A program made the translations under genes and the position numbers. The notes beneath the pieces were generated by a model. That model ran no database searches. It saw nothing but the letters and a program-made list of their open reading frames with translations, and was not told the DNA's origin. This document shows positions 47,936-56,817 of a stretch of 64,000 nucleotides of DNA, in pieces (the stretch's first letter is position 1; each line of letters starts with the position of its first letter). Location of the stretch: the NCBI RefSeq assembly GCF_005886805.2, contig NZ_CP045429.1:528501-592500 (forward strand). Reading direction: 5' to 3'. Source of the DNA: Pseudoalteromonas rubra. GTDB lineage: Bacteria; Pseudomonadota; Gammaproteobacteria; Enterobacterales; Alteromonadaceae.

Positions 47936-48418
47936 ATGCCTTCTTTTGACATTGTGTCTGAAATTGATATGACTGAGGCGAGAAACACTGTTGATAACGC
48001 CGATCGTGAATTGAGCACGCGTTTTGATTTTCGTGGTGTAGAAGCCTCATTTGAGCTGAACGATGAAGTGATCACGCTGAAAAGTGAGTCAGAACAACAA
48101 GTGATGCAATTATTCGATATGTTGGTAGGGAAAGCGGCAAAGCGTGGCTTGGACGTGGCTAGTTTTGAGCTTAAAAATGTCGAAAAGTCGGGTAAGTACG
48201 TGTCACGTAAAGTGATGCTGAAGCAAGGTATCGACAAAGATATGGCAAAGAAAGTGGTTAAGGCCATCAAAGACTCGAAGATCAAAGTGCAAGCTTCAAT
48301 TCAGGGCGAAACAGTGCGCGTGACTGGTAAAAAGCGTGATGATTTGCAAGAAACCATGCAATTGATCCGTGGCGCAGAGCTTGGTCAGCCTTTCCAGTTT
48401 AAAAACTTTCGGGATTAA
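47936..48418 (+). CDS. yajQ: YajQ family nucleotide-binding protein
   Basis: A 160-residue protein beginning [17 protein letters not shown], the exact family start, with tandem ferredoxin-like folds. Homologues bind tRNA, GTP/ATP or, in Xanthomonas, cyclic di-GMP. ATG at 47936 follows AGGAG, and TATAAT at 47902-47907 is a likely -10 box 29 bases upstream. Single gene. Confidence 0.95.
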   Translation: MPSFDIVSEIDMTEARNTVDNADRELSTRFDFRGVEASFELNDEVITLKSESEQQVMQLFDMLVGKAAKRGLDVASFELKNVEKSGKYVSRKVMLKQGIDKDMAKKVVKAIKDSKIKVQASIQGETVRVTGKKRDDLQETMQLIRGAELGQPFQFKNFRD

Positions 48419-48539
48419 TCACGTAAGTTGAACCTTTCTTGTGTTTGGCATGCTAAAGATTAATAAATATTTTTAGCATGCTAGACGTCCGTTGCTTTTT
48501 ATTCCCAGATCTCCGACAATAGCGCCAATTTTTCAGGGT

Positions 48540-48735
48540 GTCAGATCAGGAGCCTGGAGCCTCTTAAAGATCTGAATAATCGGGAAGCTGGTGCATGCCA
48601 CAGGAACAGGCATTAGTCCGGCGCTGCCCCCGCAACGGTGAGCTTATCGCAACTAAGAGGTTGTGGTAAGTAAGTCCGGAAACCGGCCCTGAAGCACACT
48701 CAATAGTTGTAATTCACGCGGTGGGCGTGGATCAG
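48540..48735 (+). ncRNA. Cobalamin riboswitch
   Basis: The B12 box AGTCCGGAAACCGGCC is at 48673-48688 and the core GCTGCCCCCGCAACGGTGA at 48623-48641, preceded by GGGAAGCTGGTGC near 48581. It sits directly upstream of btuB (ATG 48744), so adenosylcobalamin should reduce btuB expression, probably by hiding the ribosome site. Confidence 0.93.
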
Positions 48736-48743
48736 GGGAACCC

Positions 48744-50615
48744 ATGTTTAAAAAATCTACTTTAACCACAGCCATGCTGGCTGTGCTGCCTTTCTCAGTG
48801 TTGTCTGCGCAAGACATTGAACATATCACGATTACAGCGAACAAATTTGAACAAGCCAGTGTGGATACATTGACCTCTGTAGCGGTTGTTGAGCGTGCTG
48901 AAATTGAGCGTGCTAATGTGCGTGATATACCTACTTTGCTTAACAATTTAGCTGGTATTGATGTGGTGCGCAGTGGTGGTTATGGCCAGAAGGCCAGCGT
49001 CTTTGTACGTGGTGCCGCGACTAAATATACCTTAGTGTTGGTGGACGGTGTGCGGATCAGTGATGCCAATTCGGGCGATGTGTCTTTTACGAATATTCCG
49101 GTAAACAGCATTGAGCGCATTGAAGTACTCAAGGGCGCACGCGCGGCCATTTATGGCTCTGACGCGGTTGCCGGGGTGATTAACATCATTACCCGTGAAC
49201 AGAAAGGTCATCAACTGGCACTGACTTCGGGCAGTCGCAACTATGGCGGTGCTCAGTTGGCTGGCCAATTTGAGGCAGATAAGCTGACAGTGAATTACCA
49301 TTTTGGCTATGAGAGCACAGATGGTTATGACGTAACCGCCAAAGACCCGGCAGCGCCGCGCTCTAAAGAGCATGACAGTGATGCGTATGACAACACCAAT
49401 ATGGGCATTAAACTGGGCTACGACCTGGCACAGTACGGCCAACTTGCGCTCTATGCACAACACAGTGAGGGAGAAGCGGATTACGACTCATCATTTGGCA
49501 ATGACGCGTACAAGTTTGATAATTACACCACTAAGCTGGCGTGGCAGAAGCAATCGGATGTCTTGGTCCAGGAAGCCTCTATCAGTCTGGCCCAGGAAGA
49601 AAATACCCAGTTCCTGTCGGTTGTACCAGATGGCACCCCCCCCCCACCCAATGACGTTTACAGCACCAAGCGGGATGAAATTGAGTATCGCGCTCGCTAC
49701 AAACTGACACCAGCTGTTCAGCTAATGGGCGGTGTGAGTCGCCTCAATGAGGACCTGTCTTCATCCAGCGCACAATTCTCGATTGCTGAGCGTGATAATA
49801 CCGCTGTGTTTGCTGCTGCTTTTTACGATGACAAGCGCTGGTTGCTGAATGCTGTCGTGCGCAGTGATGACTATGAACATCACGGACGTGCGAACACGTA
49901 TACGGCTGATGTTGGCTTCAGAGCATCCGACATCGTTACCTTTAGGGTCAATCATGGCACCGCATTTCGTGCCCCCAGTCTGACCAATGCGTTTGTCAAA
50001 GACAGCCCCTGGTATCTGCCTAATATCGATATTAAGCCGGAAGAAGGTACCTACAATGAGTTAGGGGTGACGGTGGATACAGCCTCGGTGCGCTATGATG
50101 TGGCCATCTTCGATAACCGCATTGATAACCTGATCAGCAATGAGTTTGATGCACAAACAAACAAGTATATTCCTGCTAATGTGGGCCGTGCGCACATGAA
50201 AGGGATTGAGTTAAGTGCACAGTTTTCGGCGCTGGGCCTGGAGCATGCAGCCAATTTGACTTTGCTGGATGCCAGAGACAAAGAAAAGCGTGAAGACTTA
50301 CCTCGTCGCCCGGGCAAAGCATTTAACTATGTCCTGTCTAAGCAGTGGGATAAACTGGATGTGAGACTGGCGATGCAATACCGTGATAAACGTCCGTCGA
50401 TCAGCTACTTTGATACCGATCTGCCGTCTTACACTGTCTTTAATCTCAGTGCCAATTACCAGTTGCTTGAACCCGTTGCATTGACAATGAGACTGGAAAA
50501 CCTGACTGATAAGGAATACTTCACCTCTGTTGCCAGCAAAACGGCCGACGGTACCTTGTTACCTTATGAACCGCCGGGCAGACAGATCTATGTGGGTACC
50601 CGGATCACCTTCTAA
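48744..50615 (+). CDS. btuB: Vitamin B12 TonB-dependent receptor
   Basis: A 623-residue outer-membrane receptor for cobalamins. Signal peptide to about SVLSA (residue 21), TonB box EHITITANK, plug with LLNNLAGIDVVRSGG and VFVRGAATKYTLVLVDG, and a barrel ending in Phe (TRITF). The riboswitch upstream confirms the substrate class. A run of ten C (49636-49645) inside the gene encodes Pro299-301 in an extracellular-loop-like stretch; slippage there would shift the frame. Terminated at 50656. Other B12 transport genes are not in the window. Confidence 0.95.
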   Translation: MFKKSTLTTAMLAVLPFSVLSAQDIEHITITANKFEQASVDTLTSVAVVERAEIERANVRDIPTLLNNLAGIDVVRSGGYGQKASVFVRGAATKYTLVLVDGVRISDANSGDVSFTNIPVNSIERIEVLKGARAAIYGSDAVAGVINIITREQKGHQLALTSGSRNYGGAQLAGQFEADKLTVNYHFGYESTDGYDVTAKDPAAPRSKEHDSDAYDNTNMGIKLGYDLAQYGQLALYAQHSEGEADYDSSFGNDAYKFDNYTTKLAWQKQSDVLVQEASISLAQEENTQFLSVVPDGTPPPPNDVYSTKRDEIEYRARYKLTPAVQLMGGVSRLNEDLSSSSAQFSIAERDNTAVFAAAFYDDKRWLLNAVVRSDDYEHHGRANTYTADVGFRASDIVTFRVNHGTAFRAPSLTNAFVKDSPWYLPNIDIKPEEGTYNELGVTVDTASVRYDVAIFDNRIDNLISNEFDAQTNKYIPANVGRAHMKGIELSAQFSALGLEHAANLTLLDARDKEKREDLPRRPGKAFNYVLSKQWDKLDVRLAMQYRDKRPSISYFDTDLPSYTVFNLSANYQLLEPVALTMRLENLTDKEYFTSVASKTADGTLLPYEPPGRQIYVGTRITF

Positions 50616-50629
50616 TATATAGGGGGCAT

Positions 50630-50656
50630 AAAAAAGGAGGCTTAGCCTCCTTTTTT
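50630..50656. terminator. Bidirectional terminator between btuB and msrA
   Basis: AAAAAGGAGGC pairs with GCCTCCTTTTTT around a short TTA loop, with A and T runs on both sides. It serves the convergent btuB and msrA transcripts. Confidence 0.9.
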
Positions 50657-50673
50657 GATCTGAAGCGCTGAAC

Positions 50674-51207
50674 TCATGAGTTGAGATGCTCAGCAAACTT
50701 CTCCGCGAATGCGGCTAGTTTGGGCGCTATCATCACACTACAGTAACCCTGGTTGGGGTTATTGGTGTAGTAGTCCTGATGATACTGTTCAGCCGGGTAA
50801 AAATGCGTATGGGCCGTCACTTCGGTCACTATCGGTGCATTCAGGGTGGGGGTTAACTGTTCGATATGGTGCTGAGTTAACGCCCGTTGCTCTTCTGAGT
50901 GATAAAACACCACGCTGCGATACTGAGTGCCAATGTCATTGCCCTGACGATTCAGCTGGGTTGGATCATGGAGCGCAAAGAACATGGCTAATAAAGCTGA
51001 AAAATCGATCTGCTGAGGATCAAAGCTGATTTGTACCACTTCGGCATGACCGCTTTGACCGGTGCAGATCTGCTCGTAGCTGGGATCGTCCGTGTGGCCG
51101 CCAGCATAACCTGAGGCCACGTGCGTGACGCCTTTGACTCTGCGAAAGGCGGCATCAATACACCAAAAACAACCTCCACCAAAGGTGGCAATACACTGAT
51201 TCATCAT
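50674..51207 (-). CDS. msrA: Peptide methionine-S-sulfoxide reductase A
   Basis: A 177-residue MsrA reducing methionine-S-sulfoxide in proteins. The catalytic motif GGCFWC holds Cys13, followed by HDPTQLNRQGNDIGTQYRS. No signal peptide, so cytoplasmic. Two adjacent ATG codons (51207, 51204) are possible starts. The first shares a base with the stop of the RND pump gene, so it is the last gene of that operon, an arrangement that pairs efflux with oxidative repair. Confidence 0.95.
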   Translation of the reverse strand: MMNQCIATFGGGCFWCIDAAFRRVKGVTHVASGYAGGHTDDPSYEQICTGQSGHAEVVQISFDPQQIDFSALLAMFFALHDPTQLNRQGNDIGTQYRSVVFYHSEEQRALTQHHIEQLTPTLNAPIVTEVTAHTHFYPAEQYHQDYYTNNPNQGYCSVMIAPKLAAFAEKFAEHLNS

Positions 51208-54200
51208 TAAATCTCCCGTTCCTGTTGTGTTTGAGGGTGGGCATCATGTTGTTCAAGCAACTTGTCGCTGGTGGCCTGTGGTGACTGAGTACGGCGTGCG
51301 AGCATGCTGTATGCACAAGGGATCACAAACAGGGTTAAAATGGTTGCAACACTGACCCCGGCAAACACCACCACCCCGATCACCATACGGCTTTCAGAGC
51401 CCGGACCCGACGCCAGCACCAGTGGGATGGCGCTCATTACCGTTGTCAGTGAGGTCATAATAATGGGCCTGAGTCGCTGTACAGCAGCATCTATAATGGC
51501 CTGTTCGAATGCAACCCCTTTGTCTCTGAGCTGGTTGGCGAACTCTACGATCAGGATACCATTTTTAGCACTGAGGCCAATCAGCATGACAATCCCTATC
51601 TGGCTGTAAATATTCAGCGAGCTGTCGGTGGCGTACAGACCAAACATAGCACCCACCAGGCCCAGCGGGACCGTCAGCATGATCACCAGAGGATGAATAA
51701 AGCTTTCAAACTGTGCGGCCAGCACAAGGAATGTTACGGTCAGGGCCAAAATAAAGACGTAGGTCATGGCCGATGCCCCTTCATAAAACAGCTGGGATTC
51801 GCCTTTATAGTCAATGGCACCGTCAATGTCATTTTCTTCCGTAGCGACCTGATTCAGGAAGTCCAGCGCCTGCTCCAGCGTGTAGCCAGGTGCCAGGTTG
51901 GCCGTGATGGTGATTGCACGCATTCGATTGTAGCGATTCAGGCGAGAGGCCGTCGCTTCTTCACGAATGGTGATCAGGCTATCCAGCGGCACCAGCTGAT
52001 CGCTCCGTGAAGTAACATAAATGTCAGCAATGTCATGGGGCGCACTGAAATCGGCCTTAGTTCCTTTGAGGATCACATCATACTCCTCACCCCGGTCTAT
52101 GAAGGTGGTGACGCGACGCTGGCCCAGCATGGTTTCGAGTGTGCGACCAATATCACTGACTGAGACACCCAGATCGGCAGCCTTCAGCTTGTCGATACTG
52201 ATCAAAAATTGTGGAAAGGTTTCTTTGTAGTCATGGTCGAGTCTGACCAGGCCCTGATTTGTGCGTGCACGTTTTAGAATACGATCCCGCCAGTCGACCA
52301 GCTCGTCGTAGTCATTGCCTTGCAACACGAACTCGATGGGACGAGACTGGCCCCCGCCACCTATGCCGCGACGCATGATGGCAAAGGCTCGCACGTCAGT
52401 GACGTCACGCATTTTTCCGCTTATTTCACCCATGACTTCCCAGGTTGAACGTTTACGTTCGTCCCAGTCCGGCATGCCCACAATTGCCACGCCGCCACGG
52501 CCTCCCCAGCCGGGCACCCTGACCAGCACGCGGCTCAGTTCTTCCTGTTCAACATAAGGCAGTAAGCGCTGCTCAATTTCAGCCATATTGGCAGCGTTAT
52601 TTTCATAACTGGCCCCTTCAGGACCATTCATCATGATGAAGAAGGTACCCCGGTCTTCTTTGGGCGTTAGTTCTGAGGGGATCTGCTGGAACAGCGCATA
52701 GCTGGCAAAACCGGCCAGTGCAAGGGTAAGCAGCAGGCTATAGCGACGGGTAATGTTGTCGCTGATCACATTACGATAGCCAGATTCGAGGCGGCCAAAC
52801 TGCCTGTCCATCCATTGCGAGAATTTGCTTTCTTTATTGCTGGCCTTCAATACCTTAGAGCACAAGGCTGGTGACAGGGTGAGTGCCGTGATACTCGAGA
52901 AAATCACCGCCGCACTGACGGCTAAGGCAAATTCGGTAAACAAGGCACCAATGCGTCCTTCCATAAATACCAGCGGGACGAACACGGCTACTAACACGAG
53001 TGTGGTAGCGATAATAGCAAATCCGACCTCGCGGGCACCCCGGTAGGCAGCAAGTAATCTTGGCTCACCTAGCTCGATACGGCGGTGGATGTTTTCCAGC
53101 ATCACGATGGCATCATCAACCACCAGGCCGATGGCGAGCACTAATGCCAGCAGGGTGAGCAGGTTGATGGAATATCCCATGGCGAACAAGAAAGTAAAGG
53201 TCGCGATCAATGCAATTGGCACGGTGATGGCTGGGATCAGTGTGGCACGAATGTTACCGAGAAACAGAAATATCACTAGTACCACGAGGCCCATGGCTAT
53301 GCCCAGGGTGCGATACACTTCAATGATGGACTCGCGAATAAACACCGATGAGTCATAGCTGTCCTGAATGGTAGTTCCTTCAGGCAGGTTACGCTTGATT
53401 TTTTCCAGCTCTTTACGGGCATTGTCGACCACGTCCAGGGTATTGGCTTTGGCTTGTTTGACGATGCCCAGACCTATCATATTCTTGCCGTTACCACGGA
53501 AAGTGCTTTCCACATCGGCCGCTTCCAGACGCACATCGGCAACTTCACCCAGCCTGACCAGGTAACCCTGCGCGCCGCGCTTGATCACCAGGTTATCAAA
53601 ATCTTCCTGAGTTTTGTAGCTACGTGCAATACGCACCGCGAAGTCGCGATCCAGAGACTCAATTTCACCGGCGGGGAGCTCGACATTTTCATTACGCAGC
53701 ACCTGCTCAATATCGCTGGCGGTAATGTCTCGGGCTGCCATAGCACGTCGGTCCAGCCAGATCTTCATGGCATATTTACGTTCACCGCCGATCCGTACGT
53801 TTGATACACCATCGACCACCGCCAGTCTGTCAACAATAAAGCGCTGGGCGTAATCTGACAGTTGCAGCGTATCCATGGTTTCACTATTGAGTACGAACCA
53901 GGCAATAGGGCTTTCATCGCTGTTCGATTTGGACACCTCCGGCGGACGAACTTGCTCAGGTAGTCGGTCCAGCGCACGTGATACACGCTCTCGCACGTCA
54001 TTGGCTGCGGCGTCGATATTACGATCTATGTTGAATTCAATGGTGATATTCGAGCGACCATTGCGGCTGGAAGACGTGATGCTTTTAATGCCTTCAATGC
54101 CCGAAATGCGATTTTCCAGTACCTGAGTGATCTTGGTTTCAACCACTTCGGCAGACGCGCCAGTGTAATCGGTGCTGACGCTGACGATGGGGGTTTCGAT

Positions 54201-54317
54201 ATCTGGATATTCGCGCAGCGGCAACATGGTAAAGGCCACTAAACCAAAGGTGAGCAGTAGCAAATTGATTACGATGGCAAAAACGGGCCGCTTTACGGCT
54301 GTATCTGTGATCCGCAC
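51207..54317 (-). CDS. RND family efflux pump, inner-membrane transporter
   Basis: A 1036-residue HAE1-type RND transporter. Twelve transmembrane segments are expected; the first is VFAIVINLLLLTFGLVAF, and TM4 carries the proton-relay pair LVVDDAIVMLENIHR. Large porter loops lie between TM1-2 and TM7-8 (HDYKETFPQFLIS, RVTTFIDRGEEYDV). It should expel drugs, detergents or metabolites by proton antiport, working with the fusion protein encoded 3 bases upstream. No TolC gene is adjacent. Substrate unknown. Confidence 0.93.
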   Translation of the reverse strand: MRITDTAVKRPVFAIVINLLLLTFGLVAFTMLPLREYPDIETPIVSVSTDYTGASAEVVETKITQVLENRISGIEGIKSITSSSRNGRSNITIEFNIDRNIDAAANDVRERVSRALDRLPEQVRPPEVSKSNSDESPIAWFVLNSETMDTLQLSDYAQRFIVDRLAVVDGVSNVRIGGERKYAMKIWLDRRAMAARDITASDIEQVLRNENVELPAGEIESLDRDFAVRIARSYKTQEDFDNLVIKRGAQGYLVRLGEVADVRLEAADVESTFRGNGKNMIGLGIVKQAKANTLDVVDNARKELEKIKRNLPEGTTIQDSYDSSVFIRESIIEVYRTLGIAMGLVVLVIFLFLGNIRATLIPAITVPIALIATFTFLFAMGYSINLLTLLALVLAIGLVVDDAIVMLENIHRRIELGEPRLLAAYRGAREVGFAIIATTLVLVAVFVPLVFMEGRIGALFTEFALAVSAAVIFSSITALTLSPALCSKVLKASNKESKFSQWMDRQFGRLESGYRNVISDNITRRYSLLLTLALAGFASYALFQQIPSELTPKEDRGTFFIMMNGPEGASYENNAANMAEIEQRLLPYVEQEELSRVLVRVPGWGGRGGVAIVGMPDWDERKRSTWEVMGEISGKMRDVTDVRAFAIMRRGIGGGGQSRPIEFVLQGNDYDELVDWRDRILKRARTNQGLVRLDHDYKETFPQFLISIDKLKAADLGVSVSDIGRTLETMLGQRRVTTFIDRGEEYDVILKGTKADFSAPHDIADIYVTSRSDQLVPLDSLITIREEATASRLNRYNRMRAITITANLAPGYTLEQALDFLNQVATEENDIDGAIDYKGESQLFYEGASAMTYVFILALTVTFLVLAAQFESFIHPLVIMLTVPLGLVGAMFGLYATDSSLNIYSQIGIVMLIGLSAKNGILIVEFANQLRDKGVAFEQAIIDAAVQRLRPIIMTSLTTVMSAIPLVLASGPGSESRMVIGVVVFAGVSVATILTLFVIPCAYSMLARRTQSPQATSDKLLEQHDAHPQTQQEREI

Positions 54318-54320
54318 GAT

Positions 54321-55370
54321 TTACCCCTTAACCACAACGGCACTGCCGTTACGAATTTTGGTGGTGCCTTCGGTGATCACCTGCTGGCCTGCAGACAGGC
54401 CATCGACAGCAACCCAGCCCTGGAAGCGAGACAGTACACTAACTTGTTGTTGTTTGGCTTTGCCTTCACTGATGGTATAGATGAAGTGCTTATCTTGTCT
54501 TGGGATCAGGCTCTTCTCCGGTACCATCAACGCATTTAGCTCACCCAAAAACAGCGATACGTGTAGCAACATGCCGGGTCTGAGCTGGTCTTGCGGGTTG
54601 TCAAAGCTGGCTGTGACGCGAATACTGCGGGTGTTGTCATCAATACGCGGGTCTATATGGGTAATGATGCCTTCAAACGTTTTATCAGGGTACGCATCAC
54701 TGGCGGCCGATGCACGCATCTCAAGCTGGAGCTGTGCCAGATACTTTTCCGGGACCTGAAAATCGACTTTAATAACGCTAATATCATCCAGTGTCGCCAA
54801 CACACTGTTGTTGTCAACAAAGCTGCCTACAGACACTAAACGTTGACCCAATATACCGTTGAATGGGGCATAAATGGCCATTTCGGCGAGTTTAGTACGT
54901 GCTGTTTGCAACTGAATTTCCAGCGCATCGACGACGGCATGCTGACTGTCTAGTTGGGAGCGGGCTGCGGACTGGGTTTTGGCTAGTTCTGTCAGGCGTG
55001 TTAACTGACGGTGTTCTTCTTTGAGGTTGACTTCTAGCTCTTGCACTGCCAATTGCTCTTTAAGATCTTGCAGTTGGGCAAGTTTATCGCCACGCTTCAC
55101 TCTGTCTCCATCATCAAAGTACAATGCACTAATGTAATCACTTTGGGCGCTGGTCACATTCAGAGCGTGATTGGCGCGTGCTGAGCCAATGGCATTAATC
55201 GTAATATCCCGGCTCTGCTTTTCTATCGTAACAGCGGCTACTTGGGTTGGTGTGCCAGAAAATGATTTACTATTCCCATTGCTGGCAGGCAAATAGAGAT
55301 AGCCGCAAAGGGCAATAAGCACTAAAATTATAAAAGGAAAGAGGGCTTTACCCGATTGACTGGCGCGCAT
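54321..55370 (-). CDS. RND efflux periplasmic adaptor (membrane fusion) protein
   Basis: A 349-residue adaptor with an N-terminal membrane anchor (FPFIILVLIALCGYLYLPA), a biotinyl-lipoyl half (DGDRVKRGDKLAQL), an alpha hairpin (about 100-150) with a coiled-coil look, the second lipoyl half (APFNGILGQRLVSVGSFV) and a beta-barrel domain. It bridges the RND pump to an outer-membrane channel. First gene of the operon, 3 bases before the pump gene. Confidence 0.92.
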   Translation of the reverse strand: MRASQSGKALFPFIILVLIALCGYLYLPASNGNSKSFSGTPTQVAAVTIEKQSRDITINAIGSARANHALNVTSAQSDYISALYFDDGDRVKRGDKLAQLQDLKEQLAVQELEVNLKEEHRQLTRLTELAKTQSAARSQLDSQHAVVDALEIQLQTARTKLAEMAIYAPFNGILGQRLVSVGSFVDNNSVLATLDDISVIKVDFQVPEKYLAQLQLEMRASAASDAYPDKTFEGIITHIDPRIDDNTRSIRVTASFDNPQDQLRPGMLLHVSLFLGELNALMVPEKSLIPRQDKHFIYTISEGKAKQQQVSVLSRFQGWVAVDGLSAGQQVITEGTTKIRNGSAVVVKG

Positions 55371-55518
55371 AATTGATTCTCGTTGACTGCGGGGCTTTAG
55401 TGTACAAAAATTCCAAATAGAGCAAATCGTCGAACGTCCTGTATATTTGTGCGTTAACCGAAAAGCGGGTGGTCGGGTTCGCTATATGTGGAATTTTGTA
55501 CCCAAAAATTAAGGCATT

Positions 55519-55623
55519 ATGAAAAAGTCTAAGCCATGCCCAAGATGTTTGAAAATACGTAAAATGGTGTTCTGGGGGATCATTATGTACGGTTTTTATT
55601 TGTGGTTTTATAGTTATGGTTGA
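55519..55623 (+). CDS. 34-residue CxxC membrane protein
   Basis: A small frame: MKKSKPCPRCLKIRK, then a hydrophobic segment MVFWGIIMYGFYLWFYSYG. A CPRC metal-binding knuckle precedes a single membrane helix. ATG at 55519 has AAGG upstream; its TGA overlaps the ATG of the next gene (ATGGTTGA), so translation may be coupled. The basic CxxC head followed by a helix looks like a real peptide, but nothing is known of it. Conservation in relatives would decide. Confidence 0.5.
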   Translation: MKKSKPCPRCLKIRKMVFWGIIMYGFYLWFYSYG

Positions 55624-56332
55624 GCCGGTCCGATTACGTGCATTGGCTAATCGCCACAGCATTGAGTTTATGCTGGTTGGTGCAATAGCGCTGATTGTTA
55701 TCATGGTGTTTGTCACCTTACGGGCGACGCCGATTTCTGTGCTTGAAATTGCACTGGCGAGTGCCGCGATTGTTGCGATTATGCTGGGCTTTCTGAAAAG
55801 CCAGCAACCTTATTATAGTATTGAAATGAGCCCCGGGCAGCTGGTGTATCACCACAAATTTGGTGAACTCTTGCTTGAGCATAGTAATTTTCATTCCAGC
55901 GGGGTACCAAGTGTCACTCAAGGAGTTGAAACACTTGAGTTAAATGTCGTAGGTATTAAACTAAAGGATATTGATGTATTTTTATCCCACCTGACGCCCA
56001 GGTTGGCGGGAAAATTACTGATAGAACAGCGGAATATTTTTTTACAAGCTGTTAAAATACATTGCAGTAATGGCAATTGCCCATCAGAATGGTTGATAGA
56101 AGAGGCGAGTTACACCTCTGAAAACGGTCAACATTATTCTGGATTAATGGCGATGTTTGCAAACCGGATGCAAAACTTTAAGACGCTGACAGGCTACGAT
56201 TTAATGTTGCCTGCCAATGTACTGGACAGGGATATTTGGCAATTTGCCACTGTCATGAATCGTTGGAAGTTAACACCCGAAGAGGTGGTCAAAAACTTGC
56301 ATAGTGAGTTGGCTACCTCAGCAATGAAGTAA
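55616..56332 (+). CDS. Membrane-anchored protein, DUF2982-like
   Basis: A 238-residue protein with two N-terminal membrane helices (IEFMLVGAIALIVIMVFVTL and VLEIALASAAIVAIMLGFL) and a cytoplasmic domain of about 180 residues. QPYYSIEMSPGQLVYHHKFG and NFHSSGVP follow, similar to the DUF2982 proteins of Shewanella and Vibrio as I recall them. Function unknown. Its start overlaps the 34-residue gene, and the next gene is 12 bases downstream. Confidence 0.7.
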   Translation: MVEPVRLRALANRHSIEFMLVGAIALIVIMVFVTLRATPISVLEIALASAAIVAIMLGFLKSQQPYYSIEMSPGQLVYHHKFGELLLEHSNFHSSGVPSVTQGVETLELNVVGIKLKDIDVFLSHLTPRLAGKLLIEQRNIFLQAVKIHCSNGNCPSEWLIEEASYTSENGQHYSGLMAMFANRMQNFKTLTGYDLMLPANVLDRDIWQFATVMNRWKLTPEEVVKNLHSELATSAMK

Positions 56333-56344
56333 CAGGATAGATAG

Positions 56345-56677
56345 ATGAGCTTTGATAAAGCTTTTATTAAAAGTGGTCGCAATACCCTTATCCACAAAGA
56401 GAAAAAGCTCGATTTAGTGATCGTGAACGGAGAGAATCATCCGAAAATTAAGGTGACTCCTACTGGCTTGGTGCCGTTTAAAGAAGAACTGCCAAGAAAC
56501 CGTCGCGAGGCAAAAGAGCGTTACTTAGAGGTAGTTCACGTGGCCAGCGTGGATGTGTTCGGTGAAGTTAAGAGGCTGTTGTTTATTCAGGCGCTTGATG
56601 GGCGTGAGTATAAGGTAGATTACAGCAAGATAGGCACAAAGTTGTTTGTTCGTATCCACCAGGATAGTTACCTCTAA
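56345..56677 (+). CDS. Conserved-looking hypothetical protein
   Basis: A 110-residue basic soluble protein (MSFDKAFIKSGRNTL), with no recognised domain. The middle NGENHPKIKVTPTG and PRNRREAKERYLEVVHV and the basic charge suggest a nucleic-acid or ribosome partner, but this is speculation. It ends the three-gene group starting at 55519. ATG at 56345. Confidence 0.6.
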   Translation: MSFDKAFIKSGRNTLIHKEKKLDLVIVNGENHPKIKVTPTGLVPFKEELPRNRREAKERYLEVVHVASVDVFGEVKRLLFIQALDGREYKVDYSKIGTKLFVRIHQDSYL

Positions 56678-56817
56678 GCTTTTCAATGTTCACCACTTTG
56701 CACGTACAGTAGAGGCGAGCCTCGTCTGTTGCGCACACTCCCCTGGCATAGACCAACTATTTTGTTTGCAGTGAACACATCACTGTGCAACGAATAAGTA
56801 ACTTTTTAGGAGTTACC

